Source of the DNA: Undaria pinnatifida
Lineage: Eukaryota; Sar; Phaeophyceae; Laminariales; Alariaceae
Assembly (NCBI GenBank): GCA_012845835.1
Contig: JABAKD010000034.1
Coordinates: forward strand, 1 to 64,000
Length of the DNA stretch: 64,000 nt
Direction of reading: 5' to 3'
Below the pieces are notes generated by a model that worked only from the letters and a program-made list of their open reading frames with translations, did no database searches and was not told the origin of the DNA. Of the stretch, positions 1 through 12,052 are shown piece by piece (within the stretch, counting starts at the first letter, position 1; every line of letters starts with the position of its first letter). The translations under genes were made by a program, and so were the position numbers.

Positions 1-3000
1 CCGCCGACGCGCCTGCACCGCCCGGTGCGCCCCCTCCTTCACTGCCGCCACAAACACCACCGCCTGCCCCAGACCGACTCCGCGGAACAGGCGGGGGAAC
101 AACGCTACCGACAACACCCTCAAACATCGCCCCCACTTCAGCTTCCTGCAACCTAGCACGCAATGCAGCATGCTGTTTACTGATAGAGCGCATCGTATTC
201 TTAACGTTGGCGTGCCCTTTGAACTTGTCGTAGTAATTCTGAAGCTGTTGGGCGGTTTTCCGATATACAGGCTCCCATCCCGCCCGGCCAGACTCGATCT
301 TGGCACAGTACTCGTTCCACTCGATTGCCCACTTATCGAAGTTGACGCGTTGGTGACTCTGAAACCTCCCCATGTCATCGCCTTGGATGAAAAGCTTGTC
401 GTAGACTTCGCTGGCAAACTTACGTTTCTCTGCTCCATTAGTAACGGGGGCACACGGCATTCCGGAATGCAAGCGCAGCATTCTTGCGTACTGCTTCGCA
501 GAGCGCGTAAGTCGCGGGAGGGGCACATCGTTCAGGGCCACTGCTGGCTCGTCGACAAGGTCAACCGGCTCCTCTCCCCGAGCGTCAGGTCCCCACAAAC
601 TCTGAGAAAGGCCGCTCCTCTCACCAGTGTCTGCCACGTCAAGCGCAGAAACCCATTCAGGAAACATCGGGCTATCTGGTGACCAGCTGGCCGTGTCGCG
701 TTGGATAATCTCAAACTCGAACTGGTCATAGCACGCCCCAATCTCCTTCGGCAGTCCACGGTTCTTCACAGCCATCCTAATATTCCAGCGATGATTGAAC
801 TCCAGCAGGATCGAGTGGGCCAGCGCAGGAGAAGCGCAATAGTAGCCTGCGGAGGTAGCGATGAAAACCCTTTTAAAAAGGACAAACAGTTACAGCAGGC
901 GGAAAACATTTTGAACAGGTGTGCACGTCAGGTCCATCATAACGCGAATTACCTGGTTGACCACCAAGCCGAGGAAAAAACTCAACATGTTACAAACACT
1001 GCAACAAACGAAACCGTGCGGTATACTTGACGGCAAATACTATGAGCATCGGGTTATGCCGTGAGGCCAATGGTATGGGTGGAAATGGTTGCTGTACCTG
1101 CTAGTGATAGAAAAGTCACGCAAAACACACACCAAGCCCCTGTACTGCTGGAACCTCTGACACAGCGACGAGTGGTGATCCCCGCTTTACTTTTCCCTGT
1201 TGCGTAGTACAGCAGCACGCCGTCAGGCTTGCTTAGACAACCAGCTTCGATATGCTTGCGGAACAGCTTCACGACCTCCAGTGCTTTCGGGCGCAGGAGA
1301 ATTTATCCCGATTTCGCATCGATCACTTCGCAGAACCGATCAATCACTGAACCAAAGCGAGTCAATAATCGTGTCCGCTCGGGCACCAACCGCCGACAAT
1401 TCCGCAAGAAACACGTCCAGTTCATCTCTGTATACTCTACAACCTATTCCGGTGCCATTTGTTGCGCGTGAAGAGCACTTTCTACCTGCAGTTGAAAGCG
1501 AGATCGGCAGGAGCGTAATGGTCACGACACATGACCCCAGCACAGGCGTTGTTTTCGACGACAGCAAAAGTCTCTCCGTTATCACTGATCCGAACAACGA
1601 CACAAGTGACGTCAAAACCACTTGCCTCCTGGATGGCTTCCAGATTAACGATATAGCAAGCATCTCTCAGCCAAGCCATGGAGGGCTTGAAGGCGCCGTG
1701 ACTCTTCTTCACCAGGCGCGAGATACGTGGAAGCGCGTGGAAGGTATCCAGGCGAACCTTGAGCATGTGTGGGCCACCCCCCTGATACAGTTGGGCAACA
1801 ATCAACATGAATTCAGAACACTCGAACAGAAAAAAATCGTATACAAAGCGCACATTGACGTCGAGCAGATTTCAGAAACAAACGAAACATATTTGCCACC
1901 TCTACAGCACTCACGCCGTCCTGGTCGACATTGCCACCGATCTCGTCTCCGGCTCCTAGGTCGCAAGCGCGGTCGTGACCAACATCAAAGTCATAACCGT
2001 CGCCACCGTCTTCTTCGCCCTCGTCCGAGTCCACATCATCTAAAAAGAAAAACACCAACGAAAAAGTTTTGTTTGTTTGGCGAGTAATAGCAAACGTCAG
2101 CAAGAAAATGAGGAACGCCAATGCGGGCAGGGCGTCACACAACTCAGCTCAATTTGTTCCTAGGACGGGGTGAGGCCTTACCTAGCGAGCCCAGCACGTG
2201 GCAAGGTGCTTCGGTAGCGAAGAAGTCGGCGTCATCATTGTAAGCGGCACTTGCATTCGGGTTCGGCGACGGTGCTGGTGTCGCAGGGGGGGCTGTCCAA
2301 TCGGCCGCAACGCGAACATGGGCAACGTCCCACAGAACAAGCCTGTCACCGCCGCCGCCGCAGATTTCCTTCATCGTCACACGACCCACACCCGCGAAGA
2401 AAGGTGCCTCCTTGTGTGCTGCGTACGTAGCAGGCTTGACCGCGTCGCTCACTTTGACTACGACGCCCTTCTGGCCGCAAGATTGACGTCATTGAGGACG
2501 CCACCGAAGCAAGGATCCAGCGGTAGTCTCATGGTCCTGTACGTTCCCAACACCAACACAACTGGCATGGTTGTTGCTGTGGAGTCGCACCTAGAGTTCC
2601 ATCGTAAAATAGACCAGGTTTGGGGGATGTTGCCAGGTTTAGTCGCTTGTGATGCGGATGTGCAGTGCATGTTGTTGGTTCAGATGGTGCAAGAAATAAG
2701 GCCTCGATGAATATGTTACAAAACCTCCCAATCGCATCTGTGTTCCCGGCGGCAAAATGGTCGGAACCGGCCCGCGTATGGGATCCTTCAATATCTCGAT
2801 CTCCACGTAAACGAGAACGGACTGTGTAAGCATCCAAGCAGGCATACTCTACCCGTGACGGCACCATAAGGATTTTAAAAGGCAGGCATCATTAACATTC
2901 CACCTATCAGCAGATTCAAGAGAAGGCGCCAACAATCAAGCTGGCAACAAGAAACGTTCGATAACCTACAACGAGCGTTAATAGGACACGCGCATAGCTA

Positions 3001-3268
3001 ACTAGAGTAGTATCACCAGTTGGGCGTTGAGGGGAGAACTCCGGCGAGACAAGCGGGAAGTGGGGTACGTGGGCAACTCTTTCCCAAGGAAACTAGACAC
3101 TATACCCGCCAGCGAAAAATATGGCGTTTGCACCCAACAAGCGTTCGCGTGAGTCAGCGCGTCCACAGTGTTCGCGGCTTTGACCTCATCCAAATACGTC
3201 GCGTCTGACTTGGTGTTGACGCCAAGTCTACCATCATGTCCTGGTACCAAATCACGCTGGTTTTTCAC
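1..3268 (-). pseudogene. Exonuclease-like multi-exon gene, copy A (cut by window edge, frameshifted)
   Basis: This is the same gene as the copy B entry at 6974-10295. The exon with the DEDDy motif II-like aspartate lies at about 3268-3002, the motif III exon (Tyr-x3-Asp) at about 2867-2726, the region with the RCVRG motif at about 1320-1140, and the last exon from 775 to beyond the window edge. An extra base near 2823, absent from copies B and C, shifts the frame immediately after the YACLDAY motif. The predicted exonuclease domain is therefore broken here unless the extra base is an assembly error. Codons are otherwise as in B. Confidence 0.6.
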
Positions 3269-4326
3269 CTTGGGAAACGCAAGCGAGAATTTTCGAATTG
3301 AATACGCCTAGTGCCAGCTGCGAACTGCCGAACCAAGAAAACACGACTGCCACAATTGTACCAGGTGCCAGTTATCATGTACCAATCATCGTATGCTCAG
3401 AGCTATACATCACGTGTACGAGTGTACAAGCTGCGACAGCAAACAAGCTTCAGCAGACGCAATAGCTTCAAAATAGATGGGATAATTAGCCAGGCTGTTA
3501 TTTACACGAAAATAAGAAACTCGGGATACGTTATACTGAAGTTAATGTACAATAAGGTAGTGTGCACCCTCTCCCAAATAAGAAAGCCAGCCTAGGTCAC
3601 TATTTATGTACCTGGTATCTTTTAGGTTCCCTGTACTACTGCATCTGGTATCGGGCACACGATATATCAGAGGCCAGGTATGGTATACACTACGTACCAG
3701 GTACCTGGTAGGTTCGGGTAGCAGCGCACAAGCAGCAGGAGCAGTAGCCTACAATGACCTGGTACGACTCGTACCTCGTGTCCAAATAACATTGCCGCAG
3801 ACCGACTGCTGATGTACAGCAGTACAGGGCACGTAAAAATAAACCTGGTAATAAGAAAGCCAGGGTGATATTTAGCTACCGGAATAAAAAACTCGTTGGT
3901 CAATATACTGAAGTTACCTGTGAGAACAAACCCTCTGCAAAATACGAAAGCCAACCTACTGCTGTAGGTCAGTATTTATTTCCGTGCCTCATGATATACC
4001 TGGTACAGCAGTACTACAGGCGTACAAGACACCTACCTGTAATATTAAAGGTGCAGTAATAAGAAAGCCAAGTTGATATTTTCAGGGAAATAAGAAGCTC
4101 GGGAGCTGTTGTACTGAAGTCAGTGTAGAACGTATCCCCTCACAAATAAGAAAGCCAGCCTACCGCAGGTACCAGGTATGTATGGTTCTTATCTGGTATC
4201 CTGTACTGCTTGACCATGGTACCAGGTACCAGGTATAAGAGTACAGCAGCAGGTATCAAACAGAAGTCTACGATAGAACCACTCACATCCGGCCTTGTGT
4301 AGCGTAGGTAGAGGGCTGTAAGGGAA

Positions 4327-4614
4327 CTACCCCATCCGCTTGCTTCCCCCCTTGAAGTGCTTTTGCTGGCTTTGGCAGAAACGTGCTCGTGATCTCGATG
4401 AATCGACGATGCCCTGGTTCGATGCTGTCAAAGTAGATGAAGCTGCACTTTGTTGTGGTTCGCTCTCCCGAGCGGATCCATCACCGCTGCCTTCACCGCT
4501 ACTTCCATCGCTGCCTCCACCGTTACGACCTCCGCCGCTGCTGCCTCCAATGCCCACACCGCTGCCTCCGCCATCACTACCCACCTCGTCGCATCGACAC
4601 ATGGCAGGCTCCAA
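4327..4614 (-). CDS. Gly/Ser-rich short frame, copy A (possible first exon)
   Basis: A 95-codon frame starts MEPAMCRCDEVG and continues as a Gly/Ser-rich run with imperfect GGSDG-type repeats, then a basic tail. It recurs at 11354-11641 and, more diverged, at 20753-21022 with start, stop and glycine pattern kept. It lies about 1 kb upstream of the exonuclease-like gene on the same strand and might be its first exon. The plus strand is also open here because the sequence is a CTGCCTCCA-type repeat, so coding status is uncertain. Confidence 0.25.
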   Translation of the reverse strand: MEPAMCRCDEVGSDGGGSGVGIGGSSGGGRNGGGSDGSSGEGSGDGSARESEPQQSAASSTLTASNQGIVDSSRSRARFCQSQQKHFKGGSKRMG

Positions 4615-5025
4615 GTCTTGAAGAAACGAAACTAGTCACACCACAACCGCTGCTACAGGGAGGCAGGCTCCTTGGCTCGAGACCACGGAAACAAGCCTGG
4701 TGGTCGTAGGCTAGGAGAACCGCAATTAGACATACTAAAGCGTGCATAGCCGCCACACCAGCATGGTGCTGAGGAGCCGGCTGTGGTGCCGGTTGCCTGG
4801 TGTCCGCGCTGCGCGCGGTCCCGCTTGCGGTCTCTCTTCTCTCCCTGAGAGACGCGGCGCGATCACAGCGCGGAGCTCGGTGCAATCATCGCCAATCATA
4901 ATTGTATATCCTTACAAAATCCTTACAAAACTGGTGTTTCATTTGTTGAATTTGCTGCCTATAAGCCAATCATATCGCTGGATCCTTACAAAAAATTCCC
5001 CAGGTATAGGCGCCGTGCCTGTCTT

Positions 5026-5297
5026 GGCACGGATCCCATACATAGGGACACTTTCGTAAGGCATTAAAATAATCGCGCGAAGCGCGAAAAAAATTTGGAG
5101 GCGTTTTGGAACATGGTAAAACATCATAAAAAAAATCGCGCATGCCTCCCTCTCATAAGAATGGGGCTCACGCAAGGTTGTTGCGGAGAAATAAGAACTT
5201 CGGTAATTTTTATACCGAAATTAGTGTGGGGTTGCCCACAGCATTTTGCAATTCTCAAAAAAATACAAAATTCAGCCTAAAGCCGAAACCTCGGTTT
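5026..5297. other. Spacer between element copies A and B
   Basis: This 272-bp AT-rich stretch is not shared with the flanks of the other copies. It contains a palindromic GCGCGAAGCGCG near 5072 and a second short inverted repeat (TTCGGTAATTTTTATACCGAA, 5197-5217). No gene is seen. Confidence 0.5.
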
Positions 5298-5370
5298 CTT
5301 ATCAGAGGGCCGGCGGCACAATAATACTCGTAAAGTAGTACAGGACGTACGAATGGCAGGCTGATACTTC

Positions 5371-5640
5371 CAGAAAGACAAGAAATCCGGAAGCTGAAGT
5401 TAGTGCAGATAACACCCTCGCCAAAATAAGAAACCCGCAGGATTCCTGTTTCTCGCTGTCAATAATAATAATAGGTACCTGATAGGTGTAGTAGTGCAGA
5501 TAGCTTATTATAGGTACAACGCTGTTCATACAGTAGAAGTAATGAAACAGGAAAAAGAGGAAGAAACCGGAATAATTCTGGCCGAGGCTGAAGTTCTTAT
5601 TTGAGAAAGGGTGAGTTCTACACACTATCTTCAGCACAGG
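5371..5640. repeat. Left subterminal repeats of copy B
   Basis: This region has one direct and one inverted copy of the motif found three times at the other end (about 10540-11200). The shared pieces are AATAAGAA followed by an (A/G)(C/G)CC step, a CTGAAGTTA core and an ACCCT block. The inverted copy lies at about 5555-5640. The same block opens copy C at about 13520-13800. Confidence 0.55.
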
Positions 5641-5650
5641 GGCTTCCGAT

Positions 5651-6973
5651 TTTCTTATTAAGTATCAGGCTTGTGCTTACCAGGTATCTGTTTTTTTTTT
5701 CTGTTGTATCGCATAAAAGAAATGTAAAACGACGGCAAGCAGTGTAACAACCGGCCGCAAAGCACAGCAGCAGTGACTTTTTCATACCAGGTACGCTTGT
5801 GATACATGTATTATTGTATATTATGTTGCCGTTGCTAATACTCAAATACAACGCGTTTTTTTGGGTTGAACTCCTTTGTGGCGTATATCGAATGAAGTGG
5901 GCGTGCCGGTGACAATATTTGAAGACTGGGAAGTGATGCATGAGGCTCCGCCAAAAATAGACGACACGAACACCCCAAAAAATAGGACCCGTGTAACAGC
6001 AGTTTACTCCACTTCAACCAGATGATGTTTTTGATCATTCTTCCTTCTTTCAATAGACCAATACAGATTATACTGCAGACTCTTGCGTGGTGAGTTCTTG
6101 ACACTGAACGGTTCTTGCCCCCCGGCCACGTCCAGCATACGTACCGCGCCGATGCTTCACCCTAGCTAGAAGATATCAGCTCTCTCTGTGTTCATAAACT
6201 ACTAAGTACATACGAGACAGGAAATCGAAACCGTAAATATTAGAATAGCCTAGGCAACGCAAACGCACAGAAAAACTAAACGATACACAAATCAGAAAAC
6301 TCGGAGGAAACAAGAAAGCAACATCAAGAAAGCAGAAAATAAAATAAAAACGGAGAAGGAAGACAAAGAAAGGGCAGGGGGAGGGGTAGCTACGATTAGG
6401 GTGCCAGATAACCCTCCCCCCTTCTCCCCTCCCTCCTCGGGACAGAAAAAAGGAAGCAGGGGAAAGGAAAAACAAATCAAAACCGGGTCATGCCTTATTT
6501 CGTCGACAACGGTGTAGTATCTAGCGTAGTATCTAGCTCGTAGTATCGCTGTGAGCTCCCCCCCCCCAGTGCCACACAAAACGAACCGACCGGCTCGCGA
6601 ACAAAGAAAAACAAAAATGAAACTCGAACGGTCTACCCTCTGTGAACTGATAAAACGCAAAACTCGACGCGAGACTGCAGACGCTAACCTACGACATCAA
6701 GATGGGCCGGAGTATCAAGCGACCCTACTGTGCACTGTTCACAATCACACCGCGACCACGACCGCTTTCCGTCTGGTCTAATTTTCCCAGTTCTGCAGGC
6801 CTCGGGCCGGTGCTTTTCTGGCGGCACATTGCATTGAGGAAGCCCCCCCCCTCCCACGCGGAGAAGGGTGCGCCTCCTGGTACGTGCCTTCTTGTCGACG
6901 GTGGCCGCAGTGAAAGCAGATCTGAGGGCCCCGGGGTGGGCCCTTGGGCTTCTTCGGCTTCGATTGGGGGGCA
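5651..6973. other. Non-coding flank downstream of the copy B gene
   Basis: This stretch is AT-rich with short purine and pyrimidine tracts. It is homologous to 13830-16560 of copy C once the insertion there is removed. No plausible gene was found on either strand; a pyrimidine/purine-rich tract at about 6320-6480 produces open frames of low complexity. Confidence 0.5.
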
Positions 6974-9900
6974 TCAAACTGCCCAGCCCCATCCCCGCCG
7001 CCCCCAAAGTGTAAACATATCTGCAACCCCCGCCGACGCGCCTGCACCGCCCGGTGCGCCCCCTCCTTCACTGCCGCCACAAACACCACCGCCTGCCCCA
7101 GACCGACTCCGCGGAACAGGCGGGGGAACAACGCTACCGACAACACCCTCAAACATCGCCCCCACTTCAGCTTCCTGCAACCTAGCACGCAATGCAGCAT
7201 GCTGTTTACTGATAGAGCGCATCGTATTCTTAACGTTGGCGTGCCCTTTGAACTTGTCGTAGTAATTCTGAAGCTGTTGGGCGGTTTTCCGATATACAGG
7301 CTCCCATCCCGCCCGGCCAGACTCGATCTTGGCACAGTACTCGTTCCACTCGATTGCCCACTTATCGAAGTTGACGCGTTGGTGACTCTGAAACCTCCCC
7401 ATGTCATCGCCTTGGATGAAAAGCTTGTCGTAGACTTCGCTGGCAAACTTACGTTTCTCTGCTCCATTAGTAACGGGGGCACACGGCATTCCGGAATGCA
7501 AGCGCAGCATTCTTGCGTACTGCTTCGCAGAGCGCGTAAGTCGCGGGAGGGGCACATCGTTCAGGGCCACTGCTGGCTCGTCGACAAGGTCAACCGGCTC
7601 CTCTCCCCGAGCGTCAGGTCCCCACAAACTCTGAGAAAGGCCGCTCCTCTCACCAGTGTCTGCCACGTCAAGCGCAGAAACCCATTCAGGAAACATCGGG
7701 CTATCTGGTGACCAGCTGGCCGTGTCGCGTTGGATAATCTCAAACTCGAACTGGTCATAGCACGCCCCAATCTCCTTCGGCAGTCCACGGTTCTTCACAG
7801 CCATCCTAATATTCCAGCGATGATTGAACTCCAGCAGGATCGAGTGGGCCAGCGCAGGAGAAGCGCAATAGTAGCCTGCGGAGGTAGCGATGAAAACCCT
7901 TTTAAAAAGGACAAACAGTTACAGCAGGCGGAAAACATTTTGAACAGGTGTGCACGTCAGGTCCATCATAACGCGAATTACCTGGTTGACCACCAAGCCG
8001 AGGAAAAAACTCAACATGTTACAAACACTGCAACAAACGAAACCGTGCGGTATACTTGACGGCAAATACTATGAGCATCGGGTTATGCCGTGAGGCCAAT
8101 GGTATGGGTGGAAATGGTTGCTGTACCTGCTAGTGATAGAAAAGTCACGCAAAACACACACCAAGCCCCTGTACTGCTGGAACCTCTGACACAGCGACGA
8201 GTGGTGATCCCCGCTTTACTTTTCCCTGTTGCGTAGTACAGCAGCACGCCGTCAGGCTTGCTTAGACAACCAGCTTCGATATGCTTGCGGAACAGCTTCA
8301 CGACCTCCAGTGCTTTCGGGCGCAGGAGAATTTATCCCGATTTCGCATCGATCACTTCGCAGAACCGATCAATCACTGAACCAAAGCGAGTCAATAATCG
8401 TGTCCGCTCGGGCACCAACCGCCGACAATTCCGCAAGAAACACGTCCAGTTCATCTCTGTATACTCTACAACCTATTCCGGTGCCATTTGTTGCGCGTGA
8501 AGAGCACTTTCTACCTGCAGTTGAAAGCGAGATCGGCAGGAGCGTAATGGTCACGACACATGACCCCAGCACAGGCGTTGTTTTCGACGACAGCAAAAGT
8601 CTCTCCGTTATCACTGATCCGAACAACGACACAAGTGACGTCAAAACCACTTGCCTCCTGGATGGCTTCCAGATTAACGATATAGCAAGCATCTCTCAGC
8701 CAAGCCATGGAGGGCTTGAAGGCGCCGTGACTCTTCTTCACCAGGCGCGAGATACGTGGAAGCGCGTGGAAGGTATCCAGGCGAACCTTGAGCATGTGTG
8801 GGCCACCCCCCTGATACAGTTGGGCAACAATCAACATGAATTCAGAACACTCGAACAGAAAAAAATCGTATACAAAGCGCACATTGACGTCGAGCAGATT
8901 TCAGAAACAAACGAAACATATTTGCCACCTCTACAGCACTCACGCCGTCCTGGTCGACATTGCCACCGATCTCGTCTCCGGCTCCTAGGTCGCAAGCGCG
9001 GTCGTGACCAACATCAAAGTCATAACCGTCGCCACCGTCTTCTTCGCCCTCGTCCGAGTCCACATCATCTAAAAAGAAAAACACCAACGAAAAAGTTTTG
9101 TTTGTTTGGCGAGTAATACAAACGTCAGCAAGAAAATGAGGAACGCCAATGCGGGCAGGGCGTCACACAACTCAGCTCAATTTGTTCCTAGGACGGGGTG
9201 AGGCCTTACCTAGCGAGCCCAGCACGTGGCAAGGTGCTTCGGTAGCGAAGAAGTCGGCGTCATCATTGTAAGCGGCACTTGCATTCGGGTTCGGCGACGG
9301 TGCTGGTGTCGCAGGGGGGGCTGTCCAATCGGCCGCAACGCGAACATGGGCAACGTCCCACAGAACAAGCCTGTCACCGCCGCCGCCGCAGATTTCCTTC
9401 ATCGTCACACGACCCACACCCGCGAAGAAAGGTGCCTCCTTGTGTGCTGCGTACGTAGCAGGCTTGACCGCGTCGCTCACTTTGACTACGACGCCCTTCT
9501 GGCAGCAAGATTGACGTCATTGAGGACGCCACCGAAGCAAGGATCCAGCGGTAGTCTCATGGTCCTGTACGTTCCCAACACCAACACAACTGGCATGGTT
9601 GTTGCTGTGGAGTCGCACCTAGAGTTCCATCGTAAAATAGACCAGGTTTGGGGGATGTTGCCAGGTTTAGTCGCTTGTGATGCGGATGTGCAGTGCATGT
9701 TGTTGGTTCAGATGGTGCAAGAAATAAGGCCTCGATGAATATGTTACAAAACCTCCCAATCGCATCTGTGTTCCCGGCGGCAAAATGGTCGGAACCGGCC
9801 CGCGTATGGGATCCTTCAATATCTCGATCTCCACGTAAACGAGAACGGACGTGTAAGCATCCAAGCAGGCATACTCTACCCGTGACGGCACCATAAGGAT

Positions 9901-10295
9901 TTTAAAAGGCAGGCATCATTAACATTCCACCTATCAGCAGATTCAAGAGAAGGCGCCAACAATCAAGCTGGCAACAAGAAACGTTCGATAACCTACAACG
10001 AGCGTTAATAGGACACGCGCATAGCTAACTAGAGTAGTATCACCAGTTGGGCGTTGAGGGGAGAACTCCGGCGAGACAAGCGGGAAGTGGGGTACGTGGG
10101 CAACTCTTTCCCAAGGAAACTAGACACTATACCCGCCAGCGAAAAATATGGCGTTTGCACCCAACAAGCGTTCGCGTGAGTCAGCGCGTCCACAGTGTTC
10201 GCGGCTTTGACCTCATCCAAATACGTCGCGTCTGACTTGGTGTTGACGCCAAGTCTACCATCATGTCCTGGTACCAAATCACGCTGGTTTTTCAC
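6974..10295 (-). CDS. Multi-exon protein with partial DEDDy 3'-5' exonuclease domain, copy B
   Basis: Exons read right to left. 10295-about 10030 carries a SDATYLDEV stretch (candidate motif II Asp), then LGKELP and a Ser-Arg-rich turn. About 9882-9753 carries VEYACLDAY, the Tyr-x3-Asp of DEDDy motif III, as in WRN-type exonucleases. A canonical intron (9752-9605) leads to about 9604-9190. An acidic exon lies at about 9087-8900. About 8820-8660 has a DTFHALPRISR...HGAF...LRDA block; about 8330-8160 has HIEAGCLSKP and RCVRG. The last exon, about 7890-6974, has an MAVKNRGLPKE block, a WNEYCAK...YRKTAQQLQNYYDKF block and a Gly-rich tail. From memory of the family, the exonuclease plus these C-terminal blocks occur together in repeat-encoded proteins of algae and fungi. 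Motif I (Asp-x-Glu) is not visible, and there is a frame change near 9510 in all copies. Exact splice sites are uncertain. Confidence 0.55.
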
Positions 10296-10337
10296 CTTGG
10301 GAAACGCAAGCGAGAATTTTCGAATTGAATACGCCTA

Positions 10338-11340
10338 GTGCCAGCTGCGAACTGCCGAACCAAGAAAACACGACTGCCACAATTGTACCAGGTGCCAGTT
10401 ATCATGTACCAATCATCGTATGCTCAGAGCTATACATCACGTGTACGAGTGTACAAGCTGCGACAGCAAACAAGCTTCAGCAGACGCAATAGCTTCAAAA
10501 TAGATGGGATAATTAGCCAGGCTGTTATTTACACGAAAATAAGAAACTCGGGATACGTTATACTGAAGTTAATGTACAATAAGGTAGTGTGCACCCTCTC
10601 CCAAATAAGAAAGCCAGCCTAGGTCACTATTTATGTACCTGGTATCTTTTAGGTTCCCTGTACTACTGCATCTGGTATCGGGCACACGATATATCAGAGG
10701 CCAGGTATGGTATACACTACGTACCAGGTACCTGGTAAGTTCGGGTAGCAGCGCACAAGCAGCAGGAGCAGTAGCCTACAATGACCTGGTACGACTCGTA
10801 CCTCGTGTCCAAATAACATTGCCGCAGACCGACTGCTGATGTACAGCAGTACAGGGCACGTAAAAATAAACCTGGTAATAAGAAAGCCAGGGTGATATTT
10901 AGCTACCGGAATAAAAAACTCGTTGGTCAATATACTGAAGTTACCTGTGAGAACAAACCCTCTGCAAAATACGAAAGCCAACCTACTGCTGTAGGTCAGT
11001 ATTTATTTCCGTGCCTCATGATATACCTGGTACAGCAGTACTACAGGCGTACAAGACACCTACCTGTAATATTAACGGTGCAGTAATAAGAAAGCCAAGT
11101 TGATATTTTCAGGGAAATAAGAAGCTCGGGAGCTGTTGTACTGAAGTCAGTGTAGAACGTATCCCCTCACAAATAAGAAAGCCAGCCTACCGCAGGTACC
11201 AGGTATGTATGGTTCTTATCTGGTATCCTGTACTGCTTGACCATGGTACCAGGTACCAGGTATAAGAGTACAGCAGCAGGTATCAAACAGAAGTCTACGA
11301 TAGAACCACTCACATCCGGCCTTGTGTAGCGTAGGTAGAG
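10338..11340. repeat. Right subterminal repeat region of copy B
   Basis: About 1 kb of AT-rich DNA contains at least three direct copies of an 85-bp motif (about 10545-10620, 10880-10985, 11085-11190): AATAAGAA(A/G), a TACTGAAGTTA core and AAATAAGAAAGCCAGCC. It also has many ACCAGGTACC and TACAGCAGTAC pieces, some forming GGTACCAGGTACC palindromes. The corresponding regions are 3311-4310 in copy A and 19665-20740 in copy C. No gene is supported. Confidence 0.6.
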
Positions 11341-11353
11341 GGCTGTAAGGGAA

Positions 11354-11641
11354 CTACCCCATCCGCTTGCTTCCCCCCTTGAAGTGCTTTTGCTGGCTTT
11401 GGCAGAAACGTGCTCGTGATCTCGATGAATCGACGATGCCCTGGTTCGATGCTGTCAAAGTAGATGAAGCTGCACATTGTTGTGGTTCGCTCTCCCGAGC
11501 GGATCCATCACCGCTGCCTTCACCGCTACTTCCATCGCTGCCTCCACCGTTACGACCTCCGCCGCTGCTGCCTCCAATGCCCACACCGCTGCCTCCGCCA
11601 TCACTACCCACCTCGTCGCATCGACACATGGCAGGCTCCAA
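11354..11641 (-). CDS. Gly/Ser-rich short frame, copy B (possible first exon)
   Basis: This is the copy B version of the 4327-4614 frame and differs by one substitution. It starts MEPAMCRCDE and continues with GGSDG-type repeats. It lies upstream of the exonuclease-like gene on the same strand; no splice evidence is available from sequence alone. Confidence 0.25.
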   Translation of the reverse strand: MEPAMCRCDEVGSDGGGSGVGIGGSSGGGRNGGGSDGSSGEGSGDGSARESEPQQCAASSTLTASNQGIVDSSRSRARFCQSQQKHFKGGSKRMG

Positions 11642-12052
11642 GTCTTGAAGAAACGAAACTAGTCACACCACAACCGCTGCTACAGGGAGGCAGGCTCCTT
11701 GGCTCGAGACCACGGAAACAAGCCTGGTGGTCGTAGGCTAGGAGAACCGCAATTAGACATACTAAAGCGTGCATAGCCGCCACACCAGCATGGTGCTGAG
11801 GAGCCGGCTGTGGTGCCGGTTGCCTGGTGTCCGCGCTGCGCGCGGTCCCGCTTGCGGTCTCTCTTCTCTCCCTGAGAGACGCGGCGCGATCACAGCGCGG
11901 AGCTCGGTGCAATCATCGCCAATCATAATTGTATATCCTTACAAAATCCTTACAAAACTGGTGTTTCATTTGTTGAATTTGCTGCCTATAAGCCAATCAT
12001 ATCGCTGGATCCTTACAAAAAATTCCCCAGGTATAGGCGCCGTGCCTGTCTT

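Larger units (their letters stand above)
1..5025 (-). mobile_element. Copy A of the 6.75-kb repeated element (left part outside window)
   Basis: This stretch matches 7030-12052 almost base for base. I see about six differences in 5 kb, for example a one-base gain near 2090, another near 2823, and single substitutions near 2482, 3716, 4048 and 4449. Homology ends sharply at 5025 (copy B ends at 12052), where the flanks become unrelated, so this is a real element boundary. The copy begins before base 1. Strand follows the encoded gene. It holds the same gene and the same subterminal repeats as copy B. The near-identity means a very recent duplication or an assembly duplication. Confidence 0.85.
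5298..12052 (-). mobile_element. Copy B of the 6.75-kb repeated element (full length)
   Basis: Boundaries come from comparison. The left end (CTTATCAGAGGGCCGGC...) matches the left end of copy C at 13449; the right end (...GTGCCTGTCTT) matches copy A at 5025. No clear terminal inverted repeat or target duplication was found. Both end regions carry diverged copies of an 85-bp motif containing AAATAAGAAAGCC, which is the usual arrangement of transposase-binding subterminal repeats. One multi-exon gene on the minus strand occupies the middle. I infer a DNA-transposon-like element of unknown superfamily. Confidence 0.7.

Noticed and set aside
6944-7711. 255-codon plus-strand frame
   Set aside because: Antisense shadow of the last exon of the minus-strand gene.
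8229-9116. 295-codon plus-strand frame in copy B (also 1200-2087)
   Set aside because: It lies antisense to the exonuclease-like exons, whose minus-strand peptides match recognisable motifs; the plus frame has none.
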